Below are positions 8,431 to 17,150 of a DNA stretch of 64,000 nucleotides, piece by piece; position 1 is the first letter of the stretch, and each line of letters starts with the position of its first letter. Position numbers and translations under genes: made by a program. The stretch is from Pseudonocardia acidicola (GTDB lineage Bacteria; Actinomycetota; Actinomycetes; Mycobacteriales; Pseudonocardiaceae). A model generated the notes under the pieces. The model saw only the letters and a program-made list of their open reading frames with translations. It ran no database searches and was not told the origin of the DNA. The stretch spans positions 48,655-112,654 of the forward strand of contig NZ_JAAXLA010000013.1 of NCBI RefSeq assembly GCF_012911935.1, given 5' to 3'.

Positions 8431-11295
8431 GTGCTCTCCACGCACCCGGATTCCGGGACGGCCGCGCTGCCGTGCGCCGGTGACGCCACCCGGGTGCGGA
8501 CCCGGCTGATCGACCGCGTCGCGCTGGCCCACGACGCCTCGCACTACCTGTTGACGCCCTCGGCCGTCGTGACGGCGCGCGACGCCGCCCACGTCGGCGA
8601 GCTGATGCGGGCCTGCGCGGCCCGCGGGACTCCGCTGACCTTCCGTTCCGGGGGCACCAGCCTGTCGGGCCAGGCCGTGACGTCCGGGGTGCTGGTGGAC
8701 ACCCGGTCCGACTTCCGCGGCGTGCAGGTCCGCGACGAGGGCCGTCAGGTCTGGGTGCAGCCCGGCGCCACGGTGCGCTCGGTGAACGTCCGGCTGGCCC
8801 CGTACGGGCGCAAGCTCGGGCCCGATCCGGCGAGCGAGAGCGCCTGCACCCTCGGCGGTGTCATCGCGAACAACTCCAGCGGGATGGCCTGCGGGACCGA
8901 GGCGAACACCTACCGAACGCTGGCCGACATGGTCGCGGTGCTGCCCAGCGGGACCGTCGTCGACACCGGCGCCGCCGACGCCGACGAGGCCCTGGCGGCC
9001 CGCGAGCCCGTGCTGTACGCCGGGCTGCTGCGCCTGCGCGACCGGGTGCGGTCGAGACCCGAGTCCGTCCGGCGCATCCGGGCGCAGTTCTCGATGAAGA
9101 ACACCATGGGCTACGGGCTCAACGCGTTCCTCGACTTCGACCGGCCCGCCGACCTGCTCGCGCACGTGGTCGTCGGCAGCGAAGGGACGCTGGCCTTCGT
9201 CGCCGAGGCCGTGTTCGACACGATTCCGGTGAAGCCGCATGCGGCCACCGGGCTGGTCGTGTTCGACTCCCTCGCCGCGGCCACCGATGCGCTCCCGGCG
9301 CTGGTGGCCAGTGGCGCCGCGACCCTCGAACTGCTCGACGCGGCATCGCTGCGGGTGGCCGCCACGGACCGGGTCGCGGGCCCGGCGCTGCGCAGCCTGG
9401 CCGTCGAGAAGCACGCCGCGCTGCTCGTCGAGTACCAGGAGATGGCACCCGATGAGCTCGCGGCGCGCACCGAGCGCGCCGCGCCCCTGCTCGACGGGCT
9501 GCCCGGGCTCGCCGGCGAGGCGGTACTCAGCGACGATGCGCGCGCCCGGGCCGATCTCTGGCACATCCGCAAGGGCCTCTACGCCGCGGTCGCCGGTGCC
9601 CGGCCGCGCGGCACGACCGCCCTGCTCGAGGACGTCGTCGTCCCGGTGCCGCGGCTGTCGCACACCTGCACCGAGCTCACCCGCCTGTTCGCCGAGTACG
9701 GCTACGCCGGCGCCGTCATCTTCGGCCACGCCAAGGACGGCAACATCCACTTCATGCTCGACGAGGGCTTCGAGCAGCCCGACGATCCGTCGAAGTCCCG
9801 GTACGCCCGGTTCACCGAGGAGATGGTGGACCTGGTCCTCGGCGAGGAGGGCTCGCTCAAGGCCGAGCACGGCACCGGGCGGGTGATGGCCGGCCACGTC
9901 CGCCGCCAGTACGGCGACGAGCTGTTCGACGTGATGCGCGAGCTCAAGGGCCTGTTCGACCCGCACGGGGTGCTCAATCCCGGCGTCGTGCTCAGCGACG
10001 ACCCGGAGGCCTACCTGCACGACCTGAAGAGCGTCCCGCAGACCGATCCCGAGGTGGACCGCTGCGTGGAGTGCGGGTTCTGCGAACCGGTCTGCCCCAG
10101 CCGGGACCTCACCCTGACACCGCGGCAACGCATCGTCGTCCGCCGCGGGATGGCGGCCGCCCGGGACGAGGGCGACCACGAGACCCTCGCCGCGCTGCAG
10201 GCCGACTACCGCTACGCCGGCGTCGAGACCTGCGCGGCGGACGGGATGTGCCAGACCGCCTGCCCGGTGATGATCGACACCGGGAGCCTGGTCCGACGGC
10301 TGCGCGCCGAGGACCGCGGGCCGCTCGTCCGGCGCGCCGGGGCCCTGGCCGCCGGGCACTGGTCCGGCCTCACCCGGGCCGCGTCGCTCGGCCTGAGCAC
10401 CGCCGGCGCCGTCCCGGCCCCGGCCGCCGCGGCAACACGACTCGGGCGCCGGCTGCTGGGCACCGAGGCCGTGCCGGAGTACCGGCCCGGTCTGCCCCGC
10501 GGCGGGCGCCGGCGCGCCGGACGAGCCGCCGACCCGGCCGGGCCGGCGGCCGTCTTCCTGCCCACCTGCACCGGGGCCATGTTCGGCCCCGAGTCCGACG
10601 GCACGGGCAGCACCGCCGCGTTCCGCTCGCTGTGCGCCCGGGCCGCGGTGGAACTCGCCGTGCCACCGGACGCCGACGGCCTGTGCTGCGGGACCCCGTG
10701 GTCGTCCAAGGGGCTCACCGCCGGCAAGGAACGCATGCACGAGCTGGTGCGCCGCTCGGTCACGTCCGTGCAGCGCGGGCGTGACATCCCCGTGGTCTGT
10801 GACGCCTCCTCGTGCACCGAGGGGTTGCGCACGGCGCTCGCCGCGGACGGCATCGAGGTCCTCGACGCCGTCACCTTCGTCCGCCGCGAGGTGCTGCCGC
10901 GCCTGCAGGTGCACCGCCGCTGGCCGTCGCTCGCGCTGCACCCGACGTGTTCCTCGGTCCAGCTCGGCCTCGACGCCGACCTGCGCGGGATCGCCGAGGC
11001 CGTCGCCGACACCGTCATCGTCCCGATGGCCTGGGGCTGCTGCGGGTTCGCCGGCGACCGCGGGCTGCTGCACCCGGAGCTCACCGCCTCGGCGACCGCC
11101 GCGGAGGCCGCCGAGGTCCGGGCCGCGGCCCCGGCCGCCCTCGCCTCGTGCAACCGCACCTGCGAGATCGGCATGACCCGCGCCGTCGGCCGGCCCTATC
11201 ACCACGTGCTCGAGCTGCTCGACGCCGCGACCACCCCCGGGGAGCCCCTCCCCCGCGCGACGTGGCCCGCACCGGCCGGGTCGGACCGCCGCTGA
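8431..11295 (+). CDS. FAD-linked and [4Fe-4S]-binding D-2-hydroxyacid dehydrogenase fusion (Dld/GlpC type)
   Basis: A 954-residue two-part protein. Residues 1 to about 535 form an FAD-linked oxidase: TFRSGGTSLSGQAV is the FAD-binding loop, GPDPASESACTLGGVIANNSSG follows, and the C-terminal cap ends GEEGSLKAEHGTGR then FDPHGVLNPGVV. Residues from about 550 carry two ferredoxin clusters (CVECGFCEPVCPS and CAADGMCQTACPV), then two CCG domains (LCCGTPW and CCGFAGD). This layout oxidises D-lactate, D-2-hydroxyglutarate or glycolate, passing electrons to quinone or another carrier. The GTG start at 8431 follows GGAAGGGGG and matches the family start. Confidence 0.85.
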   Translation: MLSTHPDSGTAALPCAGDATRVRTRLIDRVALAHDASHYLLTPSAVVTARDAAHVGELMRACAARGTPLTFRSGGTSLSGQAVTSGVLVDTRSDFRGVQVRDEGRQVWVQPGATVRSVNVRLAPYGRKLGPDPASESACTLGGVIANNSSGMACGTEANTYRTLADMVAVLPSGTVVDTGAADADEALAAREPVLYAGLLRLRDRVRSRPESVRRIRAQFSMKNTMGYGLNAFLDFDRPADLLAHVVVGSEGTLAFVAEAVFDTIPVKPHAATGLVVFDSLAAATDALPALVASGAATLELLDAASLRVAATDRVAGPALRSLAVEKHAALLVEYQEMAPDELAARTERAAPLLDGLPGLAGEAVLSDDARARADLWHIRKGLYAAVAGARPRGTTALLEDVVVPVPRLSHTCTELTRLFAEYGYAGAVIFGHAKDGNIHFMLDEGFEQPDDPSKSRYARFTEEMVDLVLGEEGSLKAEHGTGRVMAGHVRRQYGDELFDVMRELKGLFDPHGVLNPGVVLSDDPEAYLHDLKSVPQTDPEVDRCVECGFCEPVCPSRDLTLTPRQRIVVRRGMAAARDEGDHETLAALQADYRYAGVETCAADGMCQTACPVMIDTGSLVRRLRAEDRGPLVRRAGALAAGHWSGLTRAASLGLSTAGAVPAPAAAATRLGRRLLGTEAVPEYRPGLPRGGRRRAGRAADPAGPAAVFLPTCTGAMFGPESDGTGSTAAFRSLCARAAVELAVPPDADGLCCGTPWSSKGLTAGKERMHELVRRSVTSVQRGRDIPVVCDASSCTEGLRTALAADGIEVLDAVTFVRREVLPRLQVHRRWPSLALHPTCSSVQLGLDADLRGIAEAVADTVIVPMAWGCCGFAGDRGLLHPELTASATAAEAAEVRAAAPAALASCNRTCEIGMTRAVGRPYHHVLELLDAATTPGEPLPRATWPAPAGSDRR

Positions 11296-11329
11296 GTCCG
11301 CCTCGGTACGGCTCCCGTGTCCGGCGGAC
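11296..11329 (+). terminator. Hairpin after the dehydrogenase
   Basis: GTCCGCC at 11296-11302 pairs with GGCGGAC at 11323-11329 across a 20-base loop, immediately after the stop. There is no T-run, so it is only a possible terminator. Confidence 0.35.
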
Positions 11330-11379
11330 GTGCCTCACGGCCCGGGTGGTCGGTCATCGGGTGTCGTGATGTGCCCCGC

Positions 11380-12414
11380 TCATCGGCGGAGGCGTCGCAC
11401 GGCCGGCCCGGCGACGCCGTCTCCGGCCGCCGATCCCGTGTGCGTGACAAGCGGGGTGTGCCGGCGGGTGTCCACGCTGAGTTGGAAGATGTCAGCCCTG
11501 TTGTAGGTCCCGACGATGTCGTGCGCCTGCTTGGCGACGATCTGCTCGCGCAGATCCAGGTCCGCGTAGAGGATGCCCTCGGCACCCAGCAGGGGCCCCG
11601 CGATCGCCTGCCCATGCGGGCCGACGATCATCGAGGCGGTCGGGTGGGAGGTCAGCAACTTCTCGACGCGGGCGTCGCCTTCGGCCACGGCCGAGACGGC
11701 GTCATCCCCGAGCGCCGTCGCCGCGACCACGCTGAAGACCTTGCCCTCGAAAGCGTGCGCGGCGCTGCGCAGCCGGATGCTGTCCTCGAGGTCGTACTCG
11801 GTTCCTGCCGCGCGCGCGTCGAACGGCCACGAGGGCGGGTAGGTGGCGATGTGCAACCGCTCGCCCTGCGCGAGCAGGGTGAACCGGGCGAGGGTGTTGG
11901 TGTTCTCCCCGCAGATCAGCGCTCCGAGGTGCCAGCCGTCGAGTGGAACCGGGGCGAGGTCGTGGGCATCCCCGTGTGACCAGGTCAGGCGCTCGTACCA
12001 GGTGGCGACCAGCTTGCGGCGGTGGTTCACCAGCCGCCCCGTCCGGTCGAAGATCACGTTCGCGTTCCACAGCTGGCCCAGGCTCGCCGGGTTCCGCTCG
12101 TTCACACCCACCGAGACCACGACGCCGAACCGGGCGGCCAGCCGGCCGATCCGGTCGGTGTCCGGGCCGGGCACGACGATCGACTCGTCCATCAGCCGCT
12201 CGTGCAGGTCGTGCTGGTCAACGGGTGCGAGCACCCCGTTCCAGATGGGGAACCCCGCCACGAAGGTCTCGCCGAACACGATGAGCTCGGCCCCCTGGCC
12301 GGCCGCCTCCGCGACGAGGGTATCCATCTTGTCCAGGGTCGCGGCCCGGTCGAGGAACACGGGGGCCGCCTGCACGGCCGCCACCCGGACCCGTGGCAGA
12401 TCGATCTGCGACAT
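11380..12414 (-). CDS. Nitrilase (carbon-nitrogen hydrolase)
   Basis: A 344-residue nitrilase-superfamily enzyme. The catalytic triad can be placed: Glu in VFGETFVAGFP (about residue 45), Lys in NHRRKLVATWYE (about 131), and Cys in LICGENTNTLARF (about 165). The block after Cys and the length fit true nitrilases, which turn organic nitriles into acid and ammonia, better than amidases. Start at 12414 has GGAGGAG upstream and matches the family's beginning (RVAAVQAAPVFLDR). It is a single gene; function may pair with the amide module at 2.5-5 kb in nitrogen scavenging, but the distance argues against shared transcription. Confidence 0.85.
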   Translation of the reverse strand: MSQIDLPRVRVAAVQAAPVFLDRAATLDKMDTLVAEAAGQGAELIVFGETFVAGFPIWNGVLAPVDQHDLHERLMDESIVVPGPDTDRIGRLAARFGVVVSVGVNERNPASLGQLWNANVIFDRTGRLVNHRRKLVATWYERLTWSHGDAHDLAPVPLDGWHLGALICGENTNTLARFTLLAQGERLHIATYPPSWPFDARAAGTEYDLEDSIRLRSAAHAFEGKVFSVVAATALGDDAVSAVAEGDARVEKLLTSHPTASMIVGPHGQAIAGPLLGAEGILYADLDLREQIVAKQAHDIVGTYNRADIFQLSVDTRRHTPLVTHTGSAAGDGVAGPAVRRLRR

Positions 12415-12570
12415 CACGTCTCCTCCGAATCGGCGAATCGGCGCCGCTCGATCAACCTCCCGGCCCCGCTCCGCGTGGAGTGCGGCGAAGGTAAGCACGT
12501 TCTTGCGGCCGGTCAAGGCTGCAGGCTGATCACCATGATCACCGCACAACACGCCGTCGCCGATGCCTGG

Positions 12571-12962
12571 TCACGACGCCGATCTCGGCTCCATCCGTAG
12601 CTCCGACGGGTCGAGCGGGGGTGGCGGGAGCCACTCGGCCGCCAACAGGGACCAGGGCCCCAGCGCGATCACGACGGCGTCGGCCCGGACCAGTTCGCCG
12701 TCGACCTCCCCTCCCCCGGCGGCCGAGCCGGTCGCCCGGCGCGCCACGCCGGTGACCCGGCCGTGGCGTAGCTCGGCTCCGCGCGCCTGCGCCGCATCCA
12801 TCAGGGCCGTGGTGAACGCGGCGGGTGCATCACCGCGGTGGTCTCCGGCGTACCGAGGACGCTGTTGGCCACCACGTCGTCGGCGAGCCAGCCCAGATCG
12901 GCCGGGCGGTTCCGGGGTGCGGCACGGCCGGGCTCGACGTAGCCGCCGTAGGTGGTGCCGCC
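12571..12962 (-). pseudogene. Fragment of a DAO/glycine-oxidase-type FAD oxidoreductase, frameshifted
   Basis: Two minus-strand frames give consecutive pieces of one protein. The upstream part (12962 down to about 12825) reads GTTYGGYVEPG...WLADDVVANSVLGTPE; after a frameshift near 12825 the downstream part reads FTTALMDAAQARGAEL...ADAVVIALGPWSLLAAEWLP. The second piece is the FAD-proximal DAO-fold block. Both the N-terminal GxGxxG dinucleotide-binding motif and the C-terminal cap are missing, so the gene is broken at both ends as well as shifted. Identification is by motif style only. Confidence 0.5.
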
Positions 12963-12963
12963 C

Positions 12964-13170
12964 GTGACCGAACCCGTCGTCCAGCTGCGGGCCGGGATCG
13001 CCGGTGACCTCGCGCCGTACGCGCGGGACGAGGTGGCCGCGGTGCTCGCGCACGCGGGACGCCCGGTGCTACGCGTGCATGTGCGCGTGATCCGCCACGG
13101 CGACCCGGCGCGGGGGCACAGTGGTCGCCGTGAACGACCGCGGCGCCGCGCGTGCCAGGTGTGTTCCTGA
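12964..13170 (+). pseudogene. Possible remnant of a hibernation-promoting-factor-like gene
   Basis: A GTG start at 12964 opens a frame reading VVQLRAGIAGDLAPYARDEV...GRPVLRVHVRVIRHGDPAR, which resembles the N-terminal half of actinobacterial HPF/dormancy translation-inhibitor proteins (Rv0079 style). After HGDPAR the frame turns to arginine-rich sequence, while the neighbouring frame continues with TVVAVNDRG, as expected after a one-base shift. No intact C-terminal half follows. It lies next to two DosR-like boxes, which fits a dormancy gene, but the identification is tentative. Confidence 0.35.
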
Positions 13171-13315
13171 TACCCGACGACCACGCGACCACAGTGGTCG
13201 ATCGCGCGGCACCCGCCACGCTCGGGCTGGATCGGTTCCGCCGAGCAGCACGAGCACAGAGGACGGTGATCGGCGGAATCATCGCGGGCTCAGCGATCAC
13301 GAGACGAAAGGTCGA

Positions 13316-13337
13316 CGGACCTTGGGCCCTTCGGCCC
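13316..13337 (+). promoter_or_regulatory. DosR/DevR-like boxes upstream of small gene
   Basis: Two overlapping matches to the DosR pattern GGGACTWWAGTCCC: CGGACCTTGGGCCC starting at 13316 (about 10 of 14) and GGGCCCTTCGGCCC at 13324-13337 (about 9 of 14). They lie 50-75 bases before the start at 13390. High GC makes chance matches possible. Confidence 0.35.
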
Positions 13338-13389
13338 TGTGGCTACGACGGCCGGGGGCCGATTCTCGAGGTGTTGGGGAGGCGAACCG

Positions 13390-13680
13390 ATGACCGAGAC
13401 GATGCGCGACCGACTCATCCAGGCACTCGACAGCGCTGACAGGCCCGCGCCCGAAGCCGCCGAGGTCCTCACCGACCTGGCTGATCTGGTGTTCTTGACG
13501 ACGCTGCTGGATCAGCTGAGCGAACGGGCGAACCGCCGGTTGGCCGCCTGGCCGACGGTGACCGCTCACATCGGGCACGCACGAGACCATGTCGCCTCTG
13601 TGCACCGCACCCTGACCCACGCCGCGGAGATCCTGGCGTTCAACACCGCGCAGGCCTCACCTCTGCGGACCGACACCTGA
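13390..13680 (+). CDS. Small helical protein of unknown function
   Basis: A 96-residue, mostly alpha-helical protein beginning MTETMRDRLIQALDSADRP, with no cysteine cluster, signal peptide or membrane segment. I do not recognise a family. The start is supported by GGGGAGG eight bases upstream. It follows DosR-like boxes and precedes a PPOX-type gene that has its own box, so a role in the hypoxia or dormancy response is a guess from context only. Confidence 0.6.
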   Translation: MTETMRDRLIQALDSADRPAPEAAEVLTDLADLVFLTTLLDQLSERANRRLAAWPTVTAHIGHARDHVASVHRTLTHAAEILAFNTAQASPLRTDT

Positions 13681-13855
13681 CCGAGCAGCCGGCCCGACCG
13701 CCCCCACGCTGTCGGCCGTCGTTGTCCAGGCGTCGCGCCACGCGGGTACCCCTCGGCACGGATGTACCGGTCGGCTGCTCATCGAGTGCGGCCGGACCCA
13801 GACTGGACGGCGCCGCTGCGACACGGCATCCATTGTGGACGAAAGTGATCAGGTC

Positions 13856-13869
13856 GGGACCATCGCCCC
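13856..13869 (+). promoter_or_regulatory. DosR/DevR-like box upstream of PPOX-family gene
   Basis: GGGACCATCGCCCC matches the DosR pattern GGGACTWWAGTCCC at about 11 of 14 positions, with both half-sites good. It ends 66 bases before the ATG at 13936, a normal distance. Confidence 0.45.
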
Positions 13870-13935
13870 TACTCACGGCGCTCAGTCCTCGGTAGATCAT
13901 GGGCATCAGCAGGACGAACCGGACGAGGGGAAGCC

Positions 13936-14367
13936 ATGACAGAGACCGCCGAGGTCGTCGAGCTCGTGGAACTCGATCGCGGCGAATGCCGGCACCTCCT
14001 GACCCGCGGTGTGGTCGGGCGAGTGGTGTTCACCGACGCAGCGATGCCGGCGGCCGAACCCGTCAACTACATCGTCGACGGCGAGGAGGTCATCTTTCGT
14101 AGCGCCGGGGGGAGCAAGCTCGCCGCCGCCACCCGGCGTGCCGTCGTCGCCTTCCAGGTCGACGAGATCGACCCGTCCACCCACACCGGGTGGAGCGTCC
14201 TGGGCGTCGGCGAGGCATATGAGGTGACCGACGCCGATCGGCTGGCCGAACTCGCCGAGCGCCTGCCGGCTCCCTGGGCTCCCGGACACATCGCGCACAC
14301 CATCGCCGTCCCGCTGCTGCGTCTCACCGGACGCCGGCTGAGCCCGAGAGACGCGAAATCCGGCTGA
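13936..14367 (+). CDS. Pyridoxamine 5'-phosphate oxidase-fold (PPOX) protein
   Basis: A 143-residue split-barrel flavin or F420-binding protein. The start MTETAEVVELVELDRGECRHLL followed by GVVGRVVFTDAAMPAAEPVNYIVDGEEVIFRS is the standard opening of the small actinobacterial PPOX-like family; GWSVLGVGEAYEV forms the later strand. GAGGGGAAG is the ribosome binding site. Such proteins are common in the DosR hypoxia regulon of mycobacteria, and a DosR-like box sits just upstream. Cofactor and substrate are not visible. Confidence 0.85.
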   Translation: MTETAEVVELVELDRGECRHLLTRGVVGRVVFTDAAMPAAEPVNYIVDGEEVIFRSAGGSKLAAATRRAVVAFQVDEIDPSTHTGWSVLGVGEAYEVTDADRLAELAERLPAPWAPGHIAHTIAVPLLRLTGRRLSPRDAKSG

Positions 14368-14468
14368 GCTCCGCGCCCGGCCCTGTCCGGAAGTCGCCAT
14401 GGTCTGGCCGCCACACCGCTGAGGTGGTATGAGGAGCCCGACGATCGTCGTGCGACCCGGGAGGACGA

Positions 14469-14501
14469 ATGTTCCCGATCACGCTCGAACTGCGCCGGTG
14501 A
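14469..14501 (+). CDS. Possible ten-residue leader ORF overlapping the polymerase start
   Basis: ATG at 14469 stands four bases after GGGAGG and encodes MFPITLELRR, ending in a TGA that overlaps the GTG at 14498 (GTGA). This arrangement would couple translation of the polymerase gene to a short leader. It is equally possible that the ribosome binding site simply serves a different start. Confidence 0.25.
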   Translation: MFPITLELRR

Positions 14502-15454
14502 GCCCGGAGCGCGCCGCGGAGTCCCGCGCCGGGGTCGAGCTGACCAACCTCGACCAGCCCCTGTTCGACGGCGCAGACGCGACCAAACGGGACCTCGTGG
14601 ACTATCTGGACGCGGTCCGCGACCGCATCCTTCCCGAGCTTCGGGACCGGCCGCTGTCGCTGATCCGCGTGCGCCCCGGCCAGCAGCCGTTCATGCAGAA
14701 GAACCTGCCGAGCTACGCCCCGGACTGGGTACCGCGGACCACCATGTGGGCAGAGTCGTCCCGGCGCGAGGTCAGCTACCCGCTGTGCAACGACCGGCGC
14801 ACCCTGCTGTGGTTGGCCAACCAGCGCGCCGTCGAATACCACCCCGCACTGGTCCGCGACAGGAGCACCCACCCCACGCACATGGTGCTCGACCTCGACC
14901 CGCCCGCCGGCGACGCCTTTCCGCACGTCGTTCGTGCGGCCCGACTCGTGCGACAAGCACTCGCCGACGCCGGGCTGGCCGGCGCGGTCAAAACCAGCGG
15001 AGCGAAGGGCCTGCACGTGTTCGTGCCCCTCGACGACCGGACGGGCATCGAGGACGCAGCCGCGGCGACCAGGGCCCTCGCCGCGCGCGCCGAGCGGATC
15101 GACCCCGACATCGCGACGACCGCGTTTCTCCGGGAGGACCGGAACGGCAAGGTGTTCCTGGACCCCACCCGCTCCGGCGGCGCAACCGTCGTGGCCGCCT
15201 ACAGCCCGCGGACCCGCCCCGGTGTACCCGTGTCGTTCCCGGTGACATGGGACGACCTCGACCGCGTGACGCCCGCCGACTTCACCATCCACACCGCCGC
15301 GGCGCTACTGGCCGACGCCGACCCGTGGCACGAACAGATGCCCGAACCGCAACTGCTGCCCGCGGACCTGATCGAGGAGGGCTACACGATCCCGATCCCC
15401 CGGGTGCAGGCGATGCACGAAGGGAAACGGCGCGCCCGCGCCCGCCGGAAGTAG
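14498..15454 (+). CDS. Stand-alone LigD-type primase/polymerase (NHEJ PolDom)
   Basis: A 318-residue archaeo-eukaryotic primase-fold polymerase of the LigD polymerase-domain family used in non-homologous end joining. Visible blocks: GVELTNLDQPLFDG near the start, MVLDLDPPAGD (catalytic DxD, about residue 132), KTSGAKGLHVFVPL (about 166) and the third aspartate in SFPVTWDDL. No ligase or nuclease domain is attached and no Ku gene is nearby. I chose GTG 14498 because family proteins start there; an in-frame ATG at 14429 would add 23 unconserved residues. The stop is followed by a strong hairpin. Confidence 0.85.
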   Translation: MSPERAAESRAGVELTNLDQPLFDGADATKRDLVDYLDAVRDRILPELRDRPLSLIRVRPGQQPFMQKNLPSYAPDWVPRTTMWAESSRREVSYPLCNDRRTLLWLANQRAVEYHPALVRDRSTHPTHMVLDLDPPAGDAFPHVVRAARLVRQALADAGLAGAVKTSGAKGLHVFVPLDDRTGIEDAAAATRALAARAERIDPDIATTAFLREDRNGKVFLDPTRSGGATVVAAYSPRTRPGVPVSFPVTWDDLDRVTPADFTIHTAAALLADADPWHEQMPEPQLLPADLIEEGYTIPIPRVQAMHEGKRRARARRK

Positions 15455-15499
15455 CCGTCGCGCAGCCGCCGACAGCAGTCCCGGGATGCGCACCGCGAC

Positions 15500-15526
15500 T
15501 GCCGGCCCGGCACCGCCGGGCCGGCA
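15500..15526 (+). terminator. Strong hairpin terminator after the polymerase gene
   Basis: TGCCGGCCCGGC at 15500-15511 pairs perfectly with GCCGGGCCGGCA at 15515-15526 around a three-base ACC loop, 45 bases after the stop. There is no T-run. It could also act for transcripts from the other strand. Confidence 0.6.
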
Positions 15527-15556
15527 CCGTCGTCTCCCCGGTCGGCGCGACCTCGC

Positions 15557-15658
15557 TCAGACCGCCGGTTGCGACGTGGCCGCTCGCTGGCCGGCGATCA
15601 GGGTGTTGCGCAGCAACATCGCGATCGTCATCGGGCCCACGCCGCCGGGAACCGGCGT
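15557..15658 (-). pseudogene. folD: C-terminal fragment of folD
   Basis: The minus strand reads [20 protein letters not shown], then a short tail and a stop at 15557-15559. This is the conserved C-terminal signature of FolD, the methylene-tetrahydrofolate dehydrogenase/cyclohydrolase. Only about 33 residues survive; upstream the frame is unrelated, so about 250 residues are gone. It is a clear remnant of a housekeeping gene, presumably replaced by an intact copy elsewhere. Confidence 0.75.
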
Positions 15659-15781
15659 CGAGCCTGGCGCTGCTCACCGGCTGTCGCACAGCCGGGGGCA
15701 CCGACATCGTCGTCCACGCGGGGCCGGTCGGGCCGGCCTGATGCCTGAGCCGACCTCGGTCCCGGCCGACCGGGGCCGGGG

Positions 15782-17080
15782 TCAGCTCGCCACGGAGAGG
15801 GCCGGGGCCCGCAGGTCGGCCGCGGGGAACGGCGGCCGGTCGTCGAGGCGCAGGGACAGCTTCCCGGCTGCCCGCCAGGCACGGGCGGTGAGGTCCCGGT
15901 CGGTGTCGGTGACGAGGTTGCCCATGACCCGCAGCGCCACGGTCATGAGCGCGCGCGAGCGCATGCCGACCGGCCCGGCCAGAGGGAGTAGGCGCGGCAG
16001 GGTCAGCAGCCCGGCGAGCCGGCGCGCGATCGAGAACGCCTGGCCGTAGTGAGTGCGCAGGGTGGCAGGCCAGGCGACGGACAGGTCCCGTTCCTGCGCG
16101 ATCAGCTCGGCGACGATGCGGCCGGTCTCCAGCCCGTAGTCGATGCCCTCGCCGTTGAGCGGGTTCACGCACCCAGCGGCGTCGCCGATGAGCGCCCAGT
16201 TGGCGCCGGCGACACCGGACACGGCGCCGCCCATCGGCAGCAGCGCCGACGCGTGGGCGCGGACCGGGCCGTCGAGCTGCCAGTCGTCGCGGCGGGCGTT
16301 GGCGTAGTGCTCGATCAGCCCGCGCAGCCGGACACCGGCCGGTCGCTTGTCGGTGGCGAGGGTGCCCACGCCGATGTTGACCTCGCCGTTGTTCAGCGGG
16401 AACACCCAGCCGTAGCCGGCGAGCACCTCGTCCTCGGTACCGCGCAGCTCCAGGTGCGAGGAGATCCACTGGTCGTCGCTGCGGCCGGAGCGGATGTACC
16501 CCCGGGCCGCGACGCCGAATGCGGTGTCCCGGTGCCACTCGCGGCCGAGCACCCGGCCGAGCGTGGAGCGGGCGCCGTCCGCGACGACCAGGCGCGAGCA
16601 CCCGACCGTGGTGGTCGTGTCGTCGGCGAGCCGGAACACCACACCGGCCACCCGCTCGCCGTCCCGCACGACGTCGACGGCGCGGGCGCCCTCGAGCGGC
16701 ACGGCGCCGGACTCCAGCGCCACCTCGCGGATGCGCGCGTCGAGCTCCAGGCGGGGAACGGCACCGCCGTTGGCGGGCAGCGACCCCCCGGGCCACGGCA
16801 GCTGCAGCTCTTGCCCGAAGCCGGCCGCCCGCAGGCCCCGGTTCGTTCCCTGCGACCGCACCCAGCCGCCGAGCCCGAGCCGGTTGAGCTCGGCGATCGC
16901 GCGGGGGGTGAGGCCGTCGCCGCAGGCCTTGTCGCGGGGGAAGGTGGCCGCGTCGGCAAGCAGGACGTCGAGCCCGCTGCGGGCCGCCCACGCCGCCGCC
17001 GCCGACCCGGCCGGTCCGGCGCCCACGACAAGGACGTCGGTCGAGCCGGGGATGACAGCGGGGACGGTCTCGGGTGCCAT
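15782..17080 (-). CDS. Geranylgeranyl-reductase-family FAD oxidoreductase
   Basis: A 432-residue flavoprotein. VLVVGAGPAGSAAAAWAARSG (about residues 15-35) is the FAD-binding GxGxxG motif, FPRDKACGDGLTPRAI follows as the family signature, and NWALIGDAAGCVNPLNGEGIDY (about residue 300) is the second FAD-contact block. The family reduces isoprenoid double bonds; actinobacterial members include the menaquinone reductase MenJ. The window also has hopanoid isoprenoid genes, but 20 kb away, so a quinone substrate is the more likely guess. Start at 17080 matches the family start. Confidence 0.85.
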   Translation of the reverse strand: MAPETVPAVIPGSTDVLVVGAGPAGSAAAAWAARSGLDVLLADAATFPRDKACGDGLTPRAIAELNRLGLGGWVRSQGTNRGLRAAGFGQELQLPWPGGSLPANGGAVPRLELDARIREVALESGAVPLEGARAVDVVRDGERVAGVVFRLADDTTTTVGCSRLVVADGARSTLGRVLGREWHRDTAFGVAARGYIRSGRSDDQWISSHLELRGTEDEVLAGYGWVFPLNNGEVNIGVGTLATDKRPAGVRLRGLIEHYANARRDDWQLDGPVRAHASALLPMGGAVSGVAGANWALIGDAAGCVNPLNGEGIDYGLETGRIVAELIAQERDLSVAWPATLRTHYGQAFSIARRLAGLLTLPRLLPLAGPVGMRSRALMTVALRVMGNLVTDTDRDLTARAWRAAGKLSLRLDDRPPFPAADLRAPALSVAS

Positions 17081-17150
17081 GTCATCAGTGTCCCAAGTGC
17101 ACCCAGCGGCGGCCCGGTCACCTGGCTGTCGCCGCTGCCACCGCAGGTCG

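Noticed and set aside
8407..11205. 932-codon minus-strand frame opposite the FAD/Fe-S dehydrogenase
   Set aside because: Low-complexity Gly/Ala/Arg/His content and exact antisense position to a well-supported gene.
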